In this document: piece by piece, positions 1-7,487 of the stretch
Layout: every line of letters starts with the position of its first letter
How positions within the stretch are numbered: position 1 is the first letter of the stretch
Assembly (NCBI RefSeq): GCF_001648555.1
Contig: NZ_LQXM01000002.1
Coordinates: forward strand, 100,708-164,707
Direction of reading: 5' to 3'
Source: Rossellomorea aquimaris TF-12
GTDB lineage: Bacteria; Bacillota; Bacilli; Bacillales; Bacillaceae_B
DNA: 64,000 nt
Notes under the pieces: model-generated
What the model was told of the DNA's origin: nothing
The model's database searches: none
The model's input: the letters and a program-made list of their open reading frames with translations, nothing else
Made by a program: the position numbers and the translations under genes

Positions 1-441
1 CCAGACGATTTTCAAGTAGAGAATTATGTTGAAAAACTGAAAACATTATCACCGAAAGAACTTATCGAATCGTTACAACTTACAGAAATTCAATTTCGCT
101 TCATGGATTTTTATTGTAATCGACTTGCTTTAAATGATAAAAATAAGGTAGAACAAAATAGATTAATAGAAAAAATCAAACAAGTAAGAGACGATCGTTT
201 ACAATACAAGAAGGAAAAACTTCGATCCATGATTGAATGGTTACTTTCCCATTCATGCAGAAGACAATGGTTACTTCATTATTTTAAAGAGCCAATATTA
301 AAGAAACCAGCATTCTGTTGTGATAACTGTGGATATACTTTATCAGGGTTCAATGATTTGATGTCACAAAAAGAACTAAATCATGATTACATTCAATGGT
401 CAACTTGGGAAAAAAGATTAGAAAAACTATTATTGGGATAA
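1..441 (+). CDS. recS: RecQ-family ATP-dependent DNA helicase, C-terminal part (partial)
   Basis: Open from the first base of the window to TAA at 439-441, so only the last 146 codons are visible and the start lies upstream. The visible part carries the cysteine cluster of the RecQ zinc-binding region (a CRRQWLLHYF segment followed by CCDNC), which holds the helicase core on DNA. Position directly before ypbD and ypbE matches B. subtilis recS (ypbC), a RecQ-like helicase involved in recombination and fork repair. The ATPase motifs are outside the window, so the family call rests on the zinc region and on gene order. Confidence 0.8.
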   Translation, partial: PDDFQVENYVEKLKTLSPKELIESLQLTEIQFRFMDFYCNRLALNDKNKVEQNRLIEKIKQVRDDRLQYKKEKLRSMIEWLLSHSCRRQWLLHYFKEPILKKPAFCCDNCGYTLSGFNDLMSQKELNHDYIQWSTWEKRLEKLLLG

Positions 442-452
442 GTGGTAATGAT

Positions 453-1052
453 ATGAAGAAACAAGGCGACATAATTAAACAACTTACTAAAAAAGAATTA
501 ACATTTCATTTGTATTTTACGCAAATTTTACTATTAACGATTTCCTTTGTTTTAGGTATATTTTTATATGATGAATGGACTGAGTTTTGGGGACAGTTTT
601 ATTTTTCGCAGGAAATATTGACTATCGGAATGACAAGTGGTTTGCTTGTAGTGTTGTTAGACATATTCTTAATGAGGATTTTACCTGTAAAATATTATGA
701 CGATGGTGGGGTTAATGAGCAAATATTTACAAATAGAAACACTCTCGAAATTGCTCTGTTAGCACTTATCATTAGCGTTAGTGAAGAAATTTTATTTAGA
801 GGAGTAATCCAATTTCATTTTGGGATTATTTTGTCCAGTCTTATCTTTGCAATTATCCACATTAGGTATTGGGCTCATTGGTTCTTAATGATAAATGTCA
901 TCATACTTAGTTTTTGGATCGGTTGTGTCTATGAATATACTAATAATATCGTTGTAACGATTGTCATGCACTTTGTTATTGATTTTTTATTAGGATTATA
1001 TATGCGTTCAAAGGCTGGACAAGTAAGTAAAGAAGGGATGTCTCATGAGTAA
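453..1052 (+). CDS. ypbD: CPBP family intramembrane metalloprotease YpbD
   Basis: A 199-residue polytopic membrane protein. The CPBP/Abi signature is visible: EEILFR at about 111-116, a later H in the IIHIRYW segment, and HFVID near the C terminus; together these form the membrane-embedded metal site of Rce1-like glutamic proteases. I chose ATG 453 (MKKQGD) rather than an in-frame start at 396, because the earlier one lies inside recS and would add a non-hydrophobic extension. It follows recS by 11 bases and overlaps ypbE by 8 bases, suggesting one transcript. The substrate is unknown. Confidence 0.8.
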   Translation: MKKQGDIIKQLTKKELTFHLYFTQILLLTISFVLGIFLYDEWTEFWGQFYFSQEILTIGMTSGLLVVLLDIFLMRILPVKYYDDGGVNEQIFTNRNTLEIALLALIISVSEEILFRGVIQFHFGIILSSLIFAIIHIRYWAHWFLMINVIILSFWIGCVYEYTNNIVVTIVMHFVIDFLLGLYMRSKAGQVSKEGMSHE

Positions 1053-1734
1053 AGACCCATATAGAGATCAAGCAGCGAAACTTAAGCAGAAGATTGAAAG
1101 AGTTCAAGATGACGTAACACCTAAGAAGAGAGAACCATTACCTCCTAGGGGTGAGCTGCATAGAGAAAAGAAGAAAAAAAATAAATGGAAAATAAAATAC
1201 CCAATGATTAGCATGTTGCTCTTATTTTTTATTCTGCTGCCATTAACCGTTTTTAGCATTTATTCTTACTTCGATAGCAGAACTGGCCCTTTACTTGCGT
1301 TGACTGGAGAAAACAAAGGACTTGAAGAAGTTCAATATGACGAGAGTAATGATCAAGAAGAGAATGAGCTTTCAAGTTCTGAGGAGAGTGACTCTTCCCC
1401 TACAACGACTGTAGAAAAGGAAGAAGATGTGACGACTCCTTCAAATGGTACAGAGAAGAAGCAGGAAGATTTAAAACAACCAGATAAAGGTTCATCCAGT
1501 ACGAATCAAGGTAAAGATGGTGGCGAACAACCGAAAGATGATGCGCAACCTGAACCCGAAGAGAAACAAACACAAAACATTGTATATCATAAAGTTCAAC
1601 CACAGGAAACACTTTTTCGCATTGCTATGAAATATTATCATTCTCAGGCTGGAATTGAGAAGATTAGACAAAGGAATAATATACAAGACAATGAGATTCA
1701 AACAGGTCAAGTATTAGAAATTCCATTAGATTAA
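1045..1734 (+). CDS. ypbE: LysM-domain membrane-anchored protein YpbE
   Basis: A 229-residue protein with a basic, charged cytoplasmic N terminus (1-50), one transmembrane segment at about 54-74, a long acidic Ser/Gln/Asp-rich low-complexity linker (about 90-175) and a C-terminal LysM domain (about 181-227, starting IVYHKVQPQETLF). The topology puts LysM in the wall, where it would bind peptidoglycan glycan strands. The start ATG overlaps the end of ypbD and the gene is followed at once by a strong terminator, so it closes the recS-ypbD-ypbE unit. No catalytic domain is present. Confidence 0.8.
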   Translation: MSKDPYRDQAAKLKQKIERVQDDVTPKKREPLPPRGELHREKKKKNKWKIKYPMISMLLLFFILLPLTVFSIYSYFDSRTGPLLALTGENKGLEEVQYDESNDQEENELSSSEESDSSPTTTVEKEEDVTTPSNGTEKKQEDLKQPDKGSSSTNQGKDGGEQPKDDAQPEPEEKQTQNIVYHKVQPQETLFRIAMKYYHSQAGIEKIRQRNNIQDNEIQTGQVLEIPLD

Positions 1735-1735
1735 T

Positions 1736-1775
1736 AAAAACTCACCTCTTAGACACATTCGGAGGTGAGTTTTTT
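1736..1775 (+). terminator. Intrinsic terminator after ypbE
   Basis: Stem of AAAAACTCACCTC pairing with GAGGTGAG followed by a T run; it begins two bases after the ypbE stop codon. Confidence 0.9.
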
Positions 1776-1787
1776 GTGCAATCTTTA

Positions 1788-1817
1788 TTGACACCCCTTA
1801 ACAATATTGAATATAAA
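1788..1817 (+). promoter_or_regulatory. SigA-type promoter for the PAP2/glycosyltransferase pair
   Basis: TTGACA at 1788-1793 and TATAAA at 1812-1817 with an 18-base spacer. It is the best promoter match in the ypbE-PAP2 gap and points to the + strand genes. Confidence 0.65.
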
Positions 1818-1820
1818 TCT

Positions 1821-1842
1821 TTACACTACTTTATTAGTGTAA
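1821..1842. promoter_or_regulatory. Perfect palindrome, candidate repressor operator
   Basis: TTACACTA, six bases, TAGTGTAA: two perfect 8-base half-sites. It begins 3 bases after the -10 box, over the expected transcription start, which is a typical place for a dimeric repressor. The binding protein is not known; no regulator gene is adjacent. Confidence 0.55.
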
Positions 1843-1896
1843 TTACAAAAGTAAAATATAATAAAAGTAAATATAAAGTGAAATGGGGTTGAATGA

Positions 1897-2421
1897 ATGG
1901 AAAGAATGATTACTCGCTTTCAAAAAGTAGACCATCTGTTGTTTTATAAAATCAATGGGAGTAAACAACTTTATCGATCATTCTTTGGATTCGTTACACA
2001 CTTGGGTGGAGCTAGATTTACAATAGGAATAATGCTTCTATTGTTATTACTAAGTATTCAGCAACCTTTATTGAATCAAACGTCCTTAGTGGCTGGTTTT
2101 TCCTTAATCTTTAGTCATGTCGTCATGTCAATAATAAAGAAGATGGTGAAACGAATTCGTCCATATCTTACTTTGCCAAATGCCATGGTTCACGGATATG
2201 CCTTTAAGGATCATTCGTTCCCCTCTGGACATTCAACGGCGATTTTTTCAATCACAACTCCATTTATGATTCAGTATCCATCGTCTATCTTGATTCTTTT
2301 ACCAATAAGTTGGGTAGTGGCATATTCACGTGTGGTATTAGGTGTTCATTATCCCTCAGATGTTGTTGCGGGTGCACTGCTTGCGATTATCACTACAATT
2401 GGTGTCACCTTTATGATTTAG
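1897..2421 (+). CDS. PAP2-family lipid phosphatase
   Basis: A 174-residue membrane protein with the three PAP2 motifs in order: K81-x6-R88-P89, PSGH at 109-112, and S144-R145-x5-H151 followed by D155. His112 and His151 are the expected nucleophile and acid/base. Family members remove phosphate from undecaprenyl pyrophosphate, phosphatidylglycerol phosphate or related lipids on the outer membrane face. The next gene is a GT4 glycosyltransferase 51 bases downstream, so the pair probably acts in one lipid or glycolipid pathway. I do not recognise it as an orthologue of a named B. subtilis gene; it is additional to the ypb order. Confidence 0.85.
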   Translation: MERMITRFQKVDHLLFYKINGSKQLYRSFFGFVTHLGGARFTIGIMLLLLLLSIQQPLLNQTSLVAGFSLIFSHVVMSIIKKMVKRIRPYLTLPNAMVHGYAFKDHSFPSGHSTAIFSITTPFMIQYPSSILILLPISWVVAYSRVVLGVHYPSDVVAGALLAIITTIGVTFMI

Positions 2422-2472
2422 ATGTAGCTTTGGTTTAGAGTGATCTAATACTGTATAAGGGGGAAATGAGAA

Positions 2473-3621
2473 ATGCGAGTTGCCTTATTTTCAGATACGT
2501 ATTATCCACAAGTCAATGGAGTTGCAAGAACGTTAAAGCGATTAACAAATCACTTTGAAAAAAGAAACATTGAATATAAAGTGTTTACACCCGATATACA
2601 AGAGAATAGGGAATCATACCCTAATGTATATTCTTTCACCAGTTTTCCTTTTCTTTTTTATCCAGAATGCAGAACAGCCATTGCAAATCCAAAAACCATT
2701 CAAAAACAATTAAAAGATTTTTCACCCACTATTATTCATGTGACTACACCTCTTACCATGGGTTTGTATGGAATTAGAGGAGCAAAAAAAATGAATATCC
2801 CCTTAGTTTCTTCTTATCATACTCATTTTGACTTATACCTTGACTATTATAAAATGACGTGGATTTCATCTCTTCTGTGGAAATACATGAAATGGTTCTA
2901 CTCTCAGTCCGATAGAATCTTTGTCCCTTCACCTGAAACGCGAGATCATCTCCTTAACCAAGGATTTTCTGATCTATCCATTTGGGGTAGAGGGGTTGAT
3001 TGCCAAGGATATTCTCCTACAAAACAAAGCAATCGGCTTAGAAAAATGTATAACATATCTAAAAAGTATATTTTTCTATATGTTGGTCGATTAGCACCCG
3101 AAAAAGACTTAGAAACCCTCGGAAAAATAATAAAAAATCTTTCACCCTCCATTAAAAACAAGGTTCAATGGGTCATAGTGGGGGACGGACCTATGAAGAA
3201 TGACTTAATGGACAAAACAAAAGAAGACAAAGTCATTTTTACCGGTTATGTAACAGGGGATGACCTGGCAGAAATATATGCTTCGTCTGATTTGTTTGTA
3301 TTTCCATCTGCTTCAGAAACGTTTGGTAATGTTATTTTGGAAGCTTATGCTTCAGGTTTACCAGCAGTGGTGGCAGATCAAGGCGGGGTAACCAACCTTG
3401 TAGAGCATGGAAAAACAGGAATGATTTCTAAAGCTCATCAGTATGAATCTTTTATTGAAAATATCGAAGAACTTCTCAAAAATGAAAGTGTATTTAAACA
3501 AATGAGTATGAACGCTCTTCATTTGGCTGAAAAACAATCCTGGGATAAGATTTTTGATGAATTAATTTTTGACTATGAAGATGTTTGTTCCACAGGGTTA
3601 GAACAGCAAATGTGGGGGTGA
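2473..3621 (+). CDS. GT4 family glycosyltransferase (GT-B fold)
   Basis: 382 residues. The N terminus has the acceptor-domain start typical of MgtA-like sugar-lipid transferases (SDTYYPQVNGVARTL at about 7-21), then FLYVGRLAPEKD beginning the nucleotide-sugar domain, and an E282-x7-E290 motif in ASETFGNVILEA that binds the donor. RBS GGGGGAAATGAG precedes ATG 2473. Relatives are annotated as GDP-mannose-dependent alpha-mannosyltransferases or diacylglycerol glucosyltransferases; donor and acceptor cannot be fixed by reading. Co-transcription with the PAP2 gene suggests glycosylation of a membrane lipid coupled to dephosphorylation. Confidence 0.85.
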   Translation: MRVALFSDTYYPQVNGVARTLKRLTNHFEKRNIEYKVFTPDIQENRESYPNVYSFTSFPFLFYPECRTAIANPKTIQKQLKDFSPTIIHVTTPLTMGLYGIRGAKKMNIPLVSSYHTHFDLYLDYYKMTWISSLLWKYMKWFYSQSDRIFVPSPETRDHLLNQGFSDLSIWGRGVDCQGYSPTKQSNRLRKMYNISKKYIFLYVGRLAPEKDLETLGKIIKNLSPSIKNKVQWVIVGDGPMKNDLMDKTKEDKVIFTGYVTGDDLAEIYASSDLFVFPSASETFGNVILEAYASGLPAVVADQGGVTNLVEHGKTGMISKAHQYESFIENIEELLKNESVFKQMSMNALHLAEKQSWDKIFDELIFDYEDVCSTGLEQQMWG

Positions 3622-3646
3622 GCTCATTTGATAAGAATCAATGGAT

Positions 3647-3671
3647 AAGGATCTTTTCAGGTCCTTTTTTT
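3647..3671 (+). terminator. Short intrinsic terminator after the glycosyltransferase
   Basis: AAGGATC, a six-base loop, GGTCCTT (one G-U pair) and a seven-T run. Short stem, so termination may be partial. Confidence 0.65.
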
Positions 3672-3732
3672 GTTTCCTAGTCTATTTAAATGGACAAGTT
3701 CATAAAATATTTGGGAAGGGAGGAGGAGTAAG

Positions 3733-4188
3733 ATGCACAAAGTAATAAATGAGATTGGGGACTGGACAGACCTTGCTACGAAACAAATGTTACACAATTT
3801 AATAGATCGAAAACAAAAATTTGATAAAGCTAAAACAATGCATATGTATACTCTTTATCTAACTATATTTCTATCATTTTTCTTTCTATATTATTTATCG
3901 AAATATGTACTTGCACCATATTCCTATTCTTTCTCTGCTATGCTTTCTGTCTTTGTTTCGAATTCTCTTCATTTATATATATTATTAATAGTAGTAGCTC
4001 TTTTCGGTGCTACGAAAGTACTGTATGAAAAAAAAGAGAAAAAAGAAAGTGAATACCACGCATTACGGTGTGAGGTTATTGATCGAAGTAAAGATTTATG
4101 GAAAGAGGATGCCTGGAGGATGAGACATAAGGTTTTTGAGAAAATGAAAACTGAGCATGATATTAATCTATTTCATGGAAGTAAATAA
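3733..4188 (+). CDS. ypbF: DUF2663 membrane protein YpbF
   Basis: A 151-residue protein with two central hydrophobic segments (about 38-58 and 72-95) between charged, helix-prone ends that would be cytoplasmic. Size, topology and place in the ypb cluster match B. subtilis YpbF (DUF2663), for which I know of no assigned function. RBS GGGAGGAGG lies just before ATG 3733. The motif-free, charged C-terminal tail (residues 97-151) looks like a coiled or amphipathic helix. Confidence 0.7.
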   Translation: MHKVINEIGDWTDLATKQMLHNLIDRKQKFDKAKTMHMYTLYLTIFLSFFFLYYLSKYVLAPYSYSFSAMLSVFVSNSLHLYILLIVVALFGATKVLYEKKEKKESEYHALRCEVIDRSKDLWKEDAWRMRHKVFEKMKTEHDINLFHGSK

Positions 4189-4226
4189 TAGTGCAAATCA
4201 GTTTGCCGATCTTAAACATAGAATAA

Positions 4227-4274
4227 GACCATCGAAACAATGGAGTATTCATACTCATAAATGTTTCGATGGTC
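4227..4274. terminator. Bidirectional terminator between ypbF and cotJC
   Basis: Perfect 13-base inverted repeat GACCATCGAAACA / TGTTTCGATGGTC with a nested hairpin (GAGTAT/ATACTC) in its loop. It separates two converging transcription units. T runs are weak on the + side, so the stem itself is the main evidence. Confidence 0.6.
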
Positions 4275-4299
4275 CCAACTATTCAAAGTAAGCTATTTT

Positions 4300-4869
4300 T
4301 TAGTAAAATTGCTTTTTATCCCTTTCGTCCTTTAATATTTCAACAGCTTCTCTAAAGCGTTGAGAGTGAATAATTTCCCGTTCTCTAAGAAAGCGGAGAC
4401 CGTCATTTAAATCAGGGTCATCACTCATGTTTATAATCCATTGATACGTTGCCCTTGCTTTTTCCTCTGCTGCGATATCTTCGTATAAATCAGCTATTGG
4501 ATCCCCTTTTGCCGCAATATAAGAAGTCGTAAAAGGAACTCCGGCTGCGTTTTGATAGAAAATGGCATTATCATGGTTTACATAATGAGGATCTAATCCT
4601 GCCTCCTTCATCTGTTGGGGGGTAGCATCTTTTATTAATTTATAAACCATTGTCGCAATCATTTCTAAATGGGCAAACTCCTCTGTACCAATATCGGTTA
4701 ATAGACCTATTACTTTATCAGGAATACTGTATCGTTGATTAAGATAGCGGAGTGCAGCTGCTAATTCCCCATCCGCCCCACCATATTGTTCAATTAAGAA
4801 TTTTGCTAGTTTTGGATTACAAGTACTAACTCTTACGGGGTACTGTAGCTTCTTTTCGTAAACCCACAT
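4300..4869 (-). CDS. cotJC: Spore coat protein CotJC (manganese-catalase-like)
   Basis: 189 residues starting MWVYEKKLQYPV. The start at 4869 is preferred over an in-frame start at 4884 because GGTGGGGAG sits seven bases upstream and the length then equals that of B. subtilis CotJC. The protein belongs to the Mn-catalase/ferritin-like family: a four-helix bundle with conserved E/H pairs (EEFAHLEMIATM; EREIIHSQRFREA) that could bind a di-metal centre. It is a spore coat component made in the mother cell. It is the third gene of cotJABC; in B. subtilis this operon lies elsewhere on the chromosome. Confidence 0.92.
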   Translation of the reverse strand: MWVYEKKLQYPVRVSTCNPKLAKFLIEQYGGADGELAAALRYLNQRYSIPDKVIGLLTDIGTEEFAHLEMIATMVYKLIKDATPQQMKEAGLDPHYVNHDNAIFYQNAAGVPFTTSYIAAKGDPIADLYEDIAAEEKARATYQWIINMSDDPDLNDGLRFLREREIIHSQRFREAVEILKDERDKKQFY

Positions 4870-4899
4870 AACGTTTCTCCCCACCTTTTTATGAATGAA

Positions 4900-5166
4900 T
4901 TATACCTGCCAGGGCCATGGAGCGTCTTTCCAATCCCAAGGGTAATTTGAATAACTGTATCCATAATGTGTTAAAGGTCCAAATTCTTTTTCGAATTTCT
5001 TTTTAATTTGTTTTCTGGTTTTGATATACATATTGTATTGAGAGATAGCGTCATAGTCGTCTGGGTGCGTATCGAGGTAAAGGGTAAGGTCTACTATGAC
5101 AAAATCAACGGCTTGTAACTCCTCCATGATTTCATAATAATGAGCTGGAAGTTGATTCATGGTCAT
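4900..5166 (-). CDS. cotJB: Spore coat protein CotJB
   Basis: 88 residues, the usual CotJB size. Helical N-terminal half (YYEIMEELQAVDFVIVDL...LDTHPDD) and an aromatic C terminus (YSNYPWDWKDAPWPWQV). CotJB is needed with CotJA for assembly of CotJC into the coat in B. subtilis. Its ATG overlaps the cotJA stop codon (TAATG), implying translational coupling. Two nearby ATGs (5166 and 5160) are both possible starts. Confidence 0.92.
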   Translation of the reverse strand: MTMNQLPAHYYEIMEELQAVDFVIVDLTLYLDTHPDDYDAISQYNMYIKTRKQIKKKFEKEFGPLTHYGYSYSNYPWDWKDAPWPWQV

Positions 5167-5387
5167 TATTCTCCCTTCATTTTTTCATAAGGGCTGTAGT
5201 AGGGGTCATAAAACACTTTCCATAGTGTCCCCTTCCGTAAAGCTTCACTTGGTGAGTATTGTTCTAAATTAGGTGGCTGAAATCCCAGATATAGATTAGG
5301 AGGTGTAGAATATACTTTTCGTGTAATGGGCTTACAAGGGTCAAATGGACTTACATAAGGATAATAAGCTTTATAAAAATCGTGCAC
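5166..5387 (-). CDS. cotJA: Spore coat-associated protein CotJA
   Basis: 73 residues, rich in Pro, Tyr and Phe (AYYPYVSPFDPCKP, STPPNLYLGFQPPN). I place the start at GTG 5387 because AGGAGGG ends six bases upstream; a longer in-frame start at 5426 would include that RBS in the coding region. First gene of cotJABC, expected to be transcribed by SigE in the mother cell; I see no convincing SigE promoter in the 115-base gap to the divergent CBS gene. CotJA is slightly shorter than the B. subtilis protein. Confidence 0.9.
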   Translation of the reverse strand: MHDFYKAYYPYVSPFDPCKPITRKVYSTPPNLYLGFQPPNLEQYSPSEALRKGTLWKVFYDPYYSPYEKMKGE

Positions 5388-5541
5388 ACAAATCCCTCCT
5401 GAATAGAAAAACCTTCGTAACAACATATGAGAATGAATAGAGGAAAATGTTAATAAATTTATTTCCCTAAAATAAAAAGGGATACGGAATGAAAGTGTTG
5501 AATGTTATAAAGTGTAGGATATTAATAAAGAGGTGGTTCAA

Positions 5542-6177
5542 ATGTTTGTAAAAAGTGCCATGATTCCGAAGCACAAATGTTATGTGGTGAATGAAAACGA
5601 TTCGATTGAAAAAACATTAGAAGTATTAGAGCATCATAAAATCGATGGAGTTCCAGTTCTTTCAAATGAAGAGTATGTAGGAGTTTTAACTCGTTACAAC
5701 ATCTATCAAAGCTTCTTCCTTTCTGGAATGGAAAAAGATACTTTTCTAAAAGAGAAGAAGGCGAAGGATATTGCAACCTATCAAGAAAAATATTTGACGG
5801 ATAGTGATGTATTTGAAAATACACTGGTAGAGTTGAAAGATTTCCCTATTCTATCAGTAGTCGATGATAATAAAAAATTTCTGGGATTAATTACTCGATA
5901 TGATGTTTTAGATCAATTCAGAAGTGCTTTTGGTATGGATCAAAAAGGAATTCGAATCGCCTTTACCTCTGTTGAAACAGAGGGAAGAATTGCTCGACTT
6001 GGAGATATTATTCAACAATACTCCGAATCAGTCATTTCAATGGTAACCTTTGATGAATCTGATAAGTTATTAAGAAGAATTGTCTTGAAGGTGGAAAAGA
6101 AAGACAATATGGATAAATTTATTAACAAATTAGAAAAATCAGGATTTAGAATTCTTCACATCCAAGAAGATGAATAA
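5542..6177 (+). CDS. CBS-pair and ACT-domain protein (AcuB-like architecture)
   Basis: 211 residues: CBS motif 1 (about 7-60, MIPKHKCYVVNENDSIEK), CBS motif 2 (about 76-130, with IDxxG-type turns) and a C-terminal ACT-like domain (about 137-208). CBS pairs bind adenine nucleotides and ACT domains bind small ligands, so this is probably a metabolic sensor; it has no catalytic or DNA-binding region. ATG 5542 is preferred over the in-frame GTG 5533, which overlaps the RBS AAGAGGTGG. AcuB of B. subtilis has the same architecture but lies next to acuA and acuC, which are not here, so I give no symbol. Confidence 0.75.
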   Translation: MFVKSAMIPKHKCYVVNENDSIEKTLEVLEHHKIDGVPVLSNEEYVGVLTRYNIYQSFFLSGMEKDTFLKEKKAKDIATYQEKYLTDSDVFENTLVELKDFPILSVVDDNKKFLGLITRYDVLDQFRSAFGMDQKGIRIAFTSVETEGRIARLGDIIQQYSESVISMVTFDESDKLLRRIVLKVEKKDNMDKFINKLEKSGFRILHIQEDE

Positions 6178-6231
6178 GTAAATTCCATCACAATGAATCA
6201 ACACGGTAAGATAAATTTCCTGTATGAAACG

Positions 6232-6264
6232 AAATCCCTCTCATAAGATTTATGGGAGGGATTT
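6232..6264 (+). terminator. Terminator-like hairpin that also contains the next gene's Shine-Dalgarno
   Basis: A 15-base inverted repeat (AAATCCCTCTCATAA / TTATGGGAGGGATTT, one G-U pair) with a three-base loop and a T run that continues to 6268. It is a textbook intrinsic terminator for the CBS gene. The right arm includes GGGAGGG, the only RBS for the ORF starting at TTG 6267. Confidence 0.8.
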
Positions 6265-6266
6265 TT

Positions 6267-6644
6267 TTGATTAATTATTTCATTAAACTGATAGTTTCAT
6301 TTCTAATGGGGTACTTATTTATTAAATGGTTTCCTAATGTAGAAGAGAATTCAGAAATAATTATACAATTAGTTTTAAACCCTGTTCAATTTTTTGCTGC
6401 TTCAACAGCCTTTATGATTGGGCTTATGATACAAGGCAGCTTACTAAAGATAGAAGTGTATTCCATCTTTCTATTGATGAGCGGGAAAATACATAAAGGG
6501 TTGTATATTATACCTATTCACGTGGCGATGATTTATTTGTTAACGTTTTTTGGAATATGGCAAGCGATGATTTTTTCCATTTCAGCTGTTATTTATGGTA
6601 TCATTTCTATAGATTTTCACCGTCAAGGAGGCCGTCATGCTTGA
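6267..6644 (+). CDS. Small polytopic membrane protein of unknown function
   Basis: 125 residues, almost entirely hydrophobic with about four membrane segments (near 5-22, 30-55, 65-85 and 92-115) and a basic C terminus (HRQGGRHA). TTG 6267 is chosen because GGGAGGG ends six bases upstream; ATG 6252 precedes that RBS. It overlaps the downstream phosphoesterase gene by 8 bases, implying coupled translation. I do not recognise the family. Expression is doubtful or regulated because its RBS is inside a strong hairpin; ATG 6306 in MGYLF is an alternative start without a clear RBS. Confidence 0.6.
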   Translation: MINYFIKLIVSFLMGYLFIKWFPNVEENSEIIIQLVLNPVQFFAASTAFMIGLMIQGSLLKIEVYSIFLLMSGKIHKGLYIIPIHVAMIYLLTFFGIWQAMIFSISAVIYGIISIDFHRQGGRHA

Positions 6645-7392
6645 ATTTATCAGTGTAATGTTTCTAGGGGGAGGGATTCTCCTCCTTTTTATGTTTTATG
6701 AAGCTCATAGGAATGTGGTGAAAATAGAGAATGTAAAGCTTCCTGCATTTCCAAAAAAATCACCACCATTATCAATATTTTTTATTTCTGATATACATAA
6801 GAGAAAAGTCTCAGACAAAATCATTGATAAAGTAAAGGTAAAAGCAAATATGGTTATTATAGGGGGCGACCTTCTCGAGAAGGGAGTTTCATGGTCAAAA
6901 ATAGAAGAGAATTTGGATAAGCTTTTATCAATTGGTACGGTTTACTTTATTTGGGGGAACAATGATTATGAAGTGAACGGAGCGAAGCTTAAAGAAATGT
7001 TTACAAAGAAGGGAGTCATAGAAATCATCAATGACTCTATTCAGCTCCCAAACAGCATTAATTTAATTGGAGTAGACGATGCAAGTCTAAAAAGGGCTGA
7101 TTTTGCTAGAGCAATAAAAGAGGTAAACCCTAAAGACTTTAACATATTAATTAGTCACGATCCAAGACTGGTAAATCAAGTCAGAATAGAGCACGGTATT
7201 GATATTACGATGAGTGGTCATACTCATGGTGGACAGATTCGATTATTTGGTTGGGGATTGTATAAGAAAGGAAGTATTGAAAAACTTCCTCAAACGGTTT
7301 TATTAGTAAGCAATGGATACGGAACGACTGCATTACCATTAAGGTTAGGTGCACGAGCAGAAACACACTTAATCACACTTAATGCTGATTAA
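6637..7392 (+). CDS. ypbG: Membrane-anchored calcineurin-like metallophosphoesterase YpbG
   Basis: 251 residues with an N-terminal membrane anchor (about 3-20) and a metallophosphatase core: SDIHKR (D-x-H), GGDLLEKG, GNNDYE (GNxD in place of GNH[D/E]), SHDPRL and GHTHGGQ. These residues build a dinuclear metal site for phosphoester hydrolysis, probably facing the cytoplasm or membrane surface. RBS AAGGAGG precedes ATG 6637. The family includes YkuE- and YpbG-type proteins; position between ypbF and ypbH supports ypbG. The substrate is unknown. Confidence 0.8.
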   Translation: MLEFISVMFLGGGILLLFMFYEAHRNVVKIENVKLPAFPKKSPPLSIFFISDIHKRKVSDKIIDKVKVKANMVIIGGDLLEKGVSWSKIEENLDKLLSIGTVYFIWGNNDYEVNGAKLKEMFTKKGVIEIINDSIQLPNSINLIGVDDASLKRADFARAIKEVNPKDFNILISHDPRLVNQVRIEHGIDITMSGHTHGGQIRLFGWGLYKKGSIEKLPQTVLLVSNGYGTTALPLRLGARAETHLITLNAD

Positions 7393-7487
7393 ATGCACAA
7401 CTGTTATTCATTACCTATACAAATTTTACACAAATACGTTTCTCGATTATAATTTTGGAGAATAGAGTGTTATTTGGGGGACTATTA

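Noticed and set aside
5498..5526. TTGAAT-17-ATTAAT as promoter of the CBS-ACT gene
   Set aside because: The start site would fall inside the ribosome binding site, leaving no leader.
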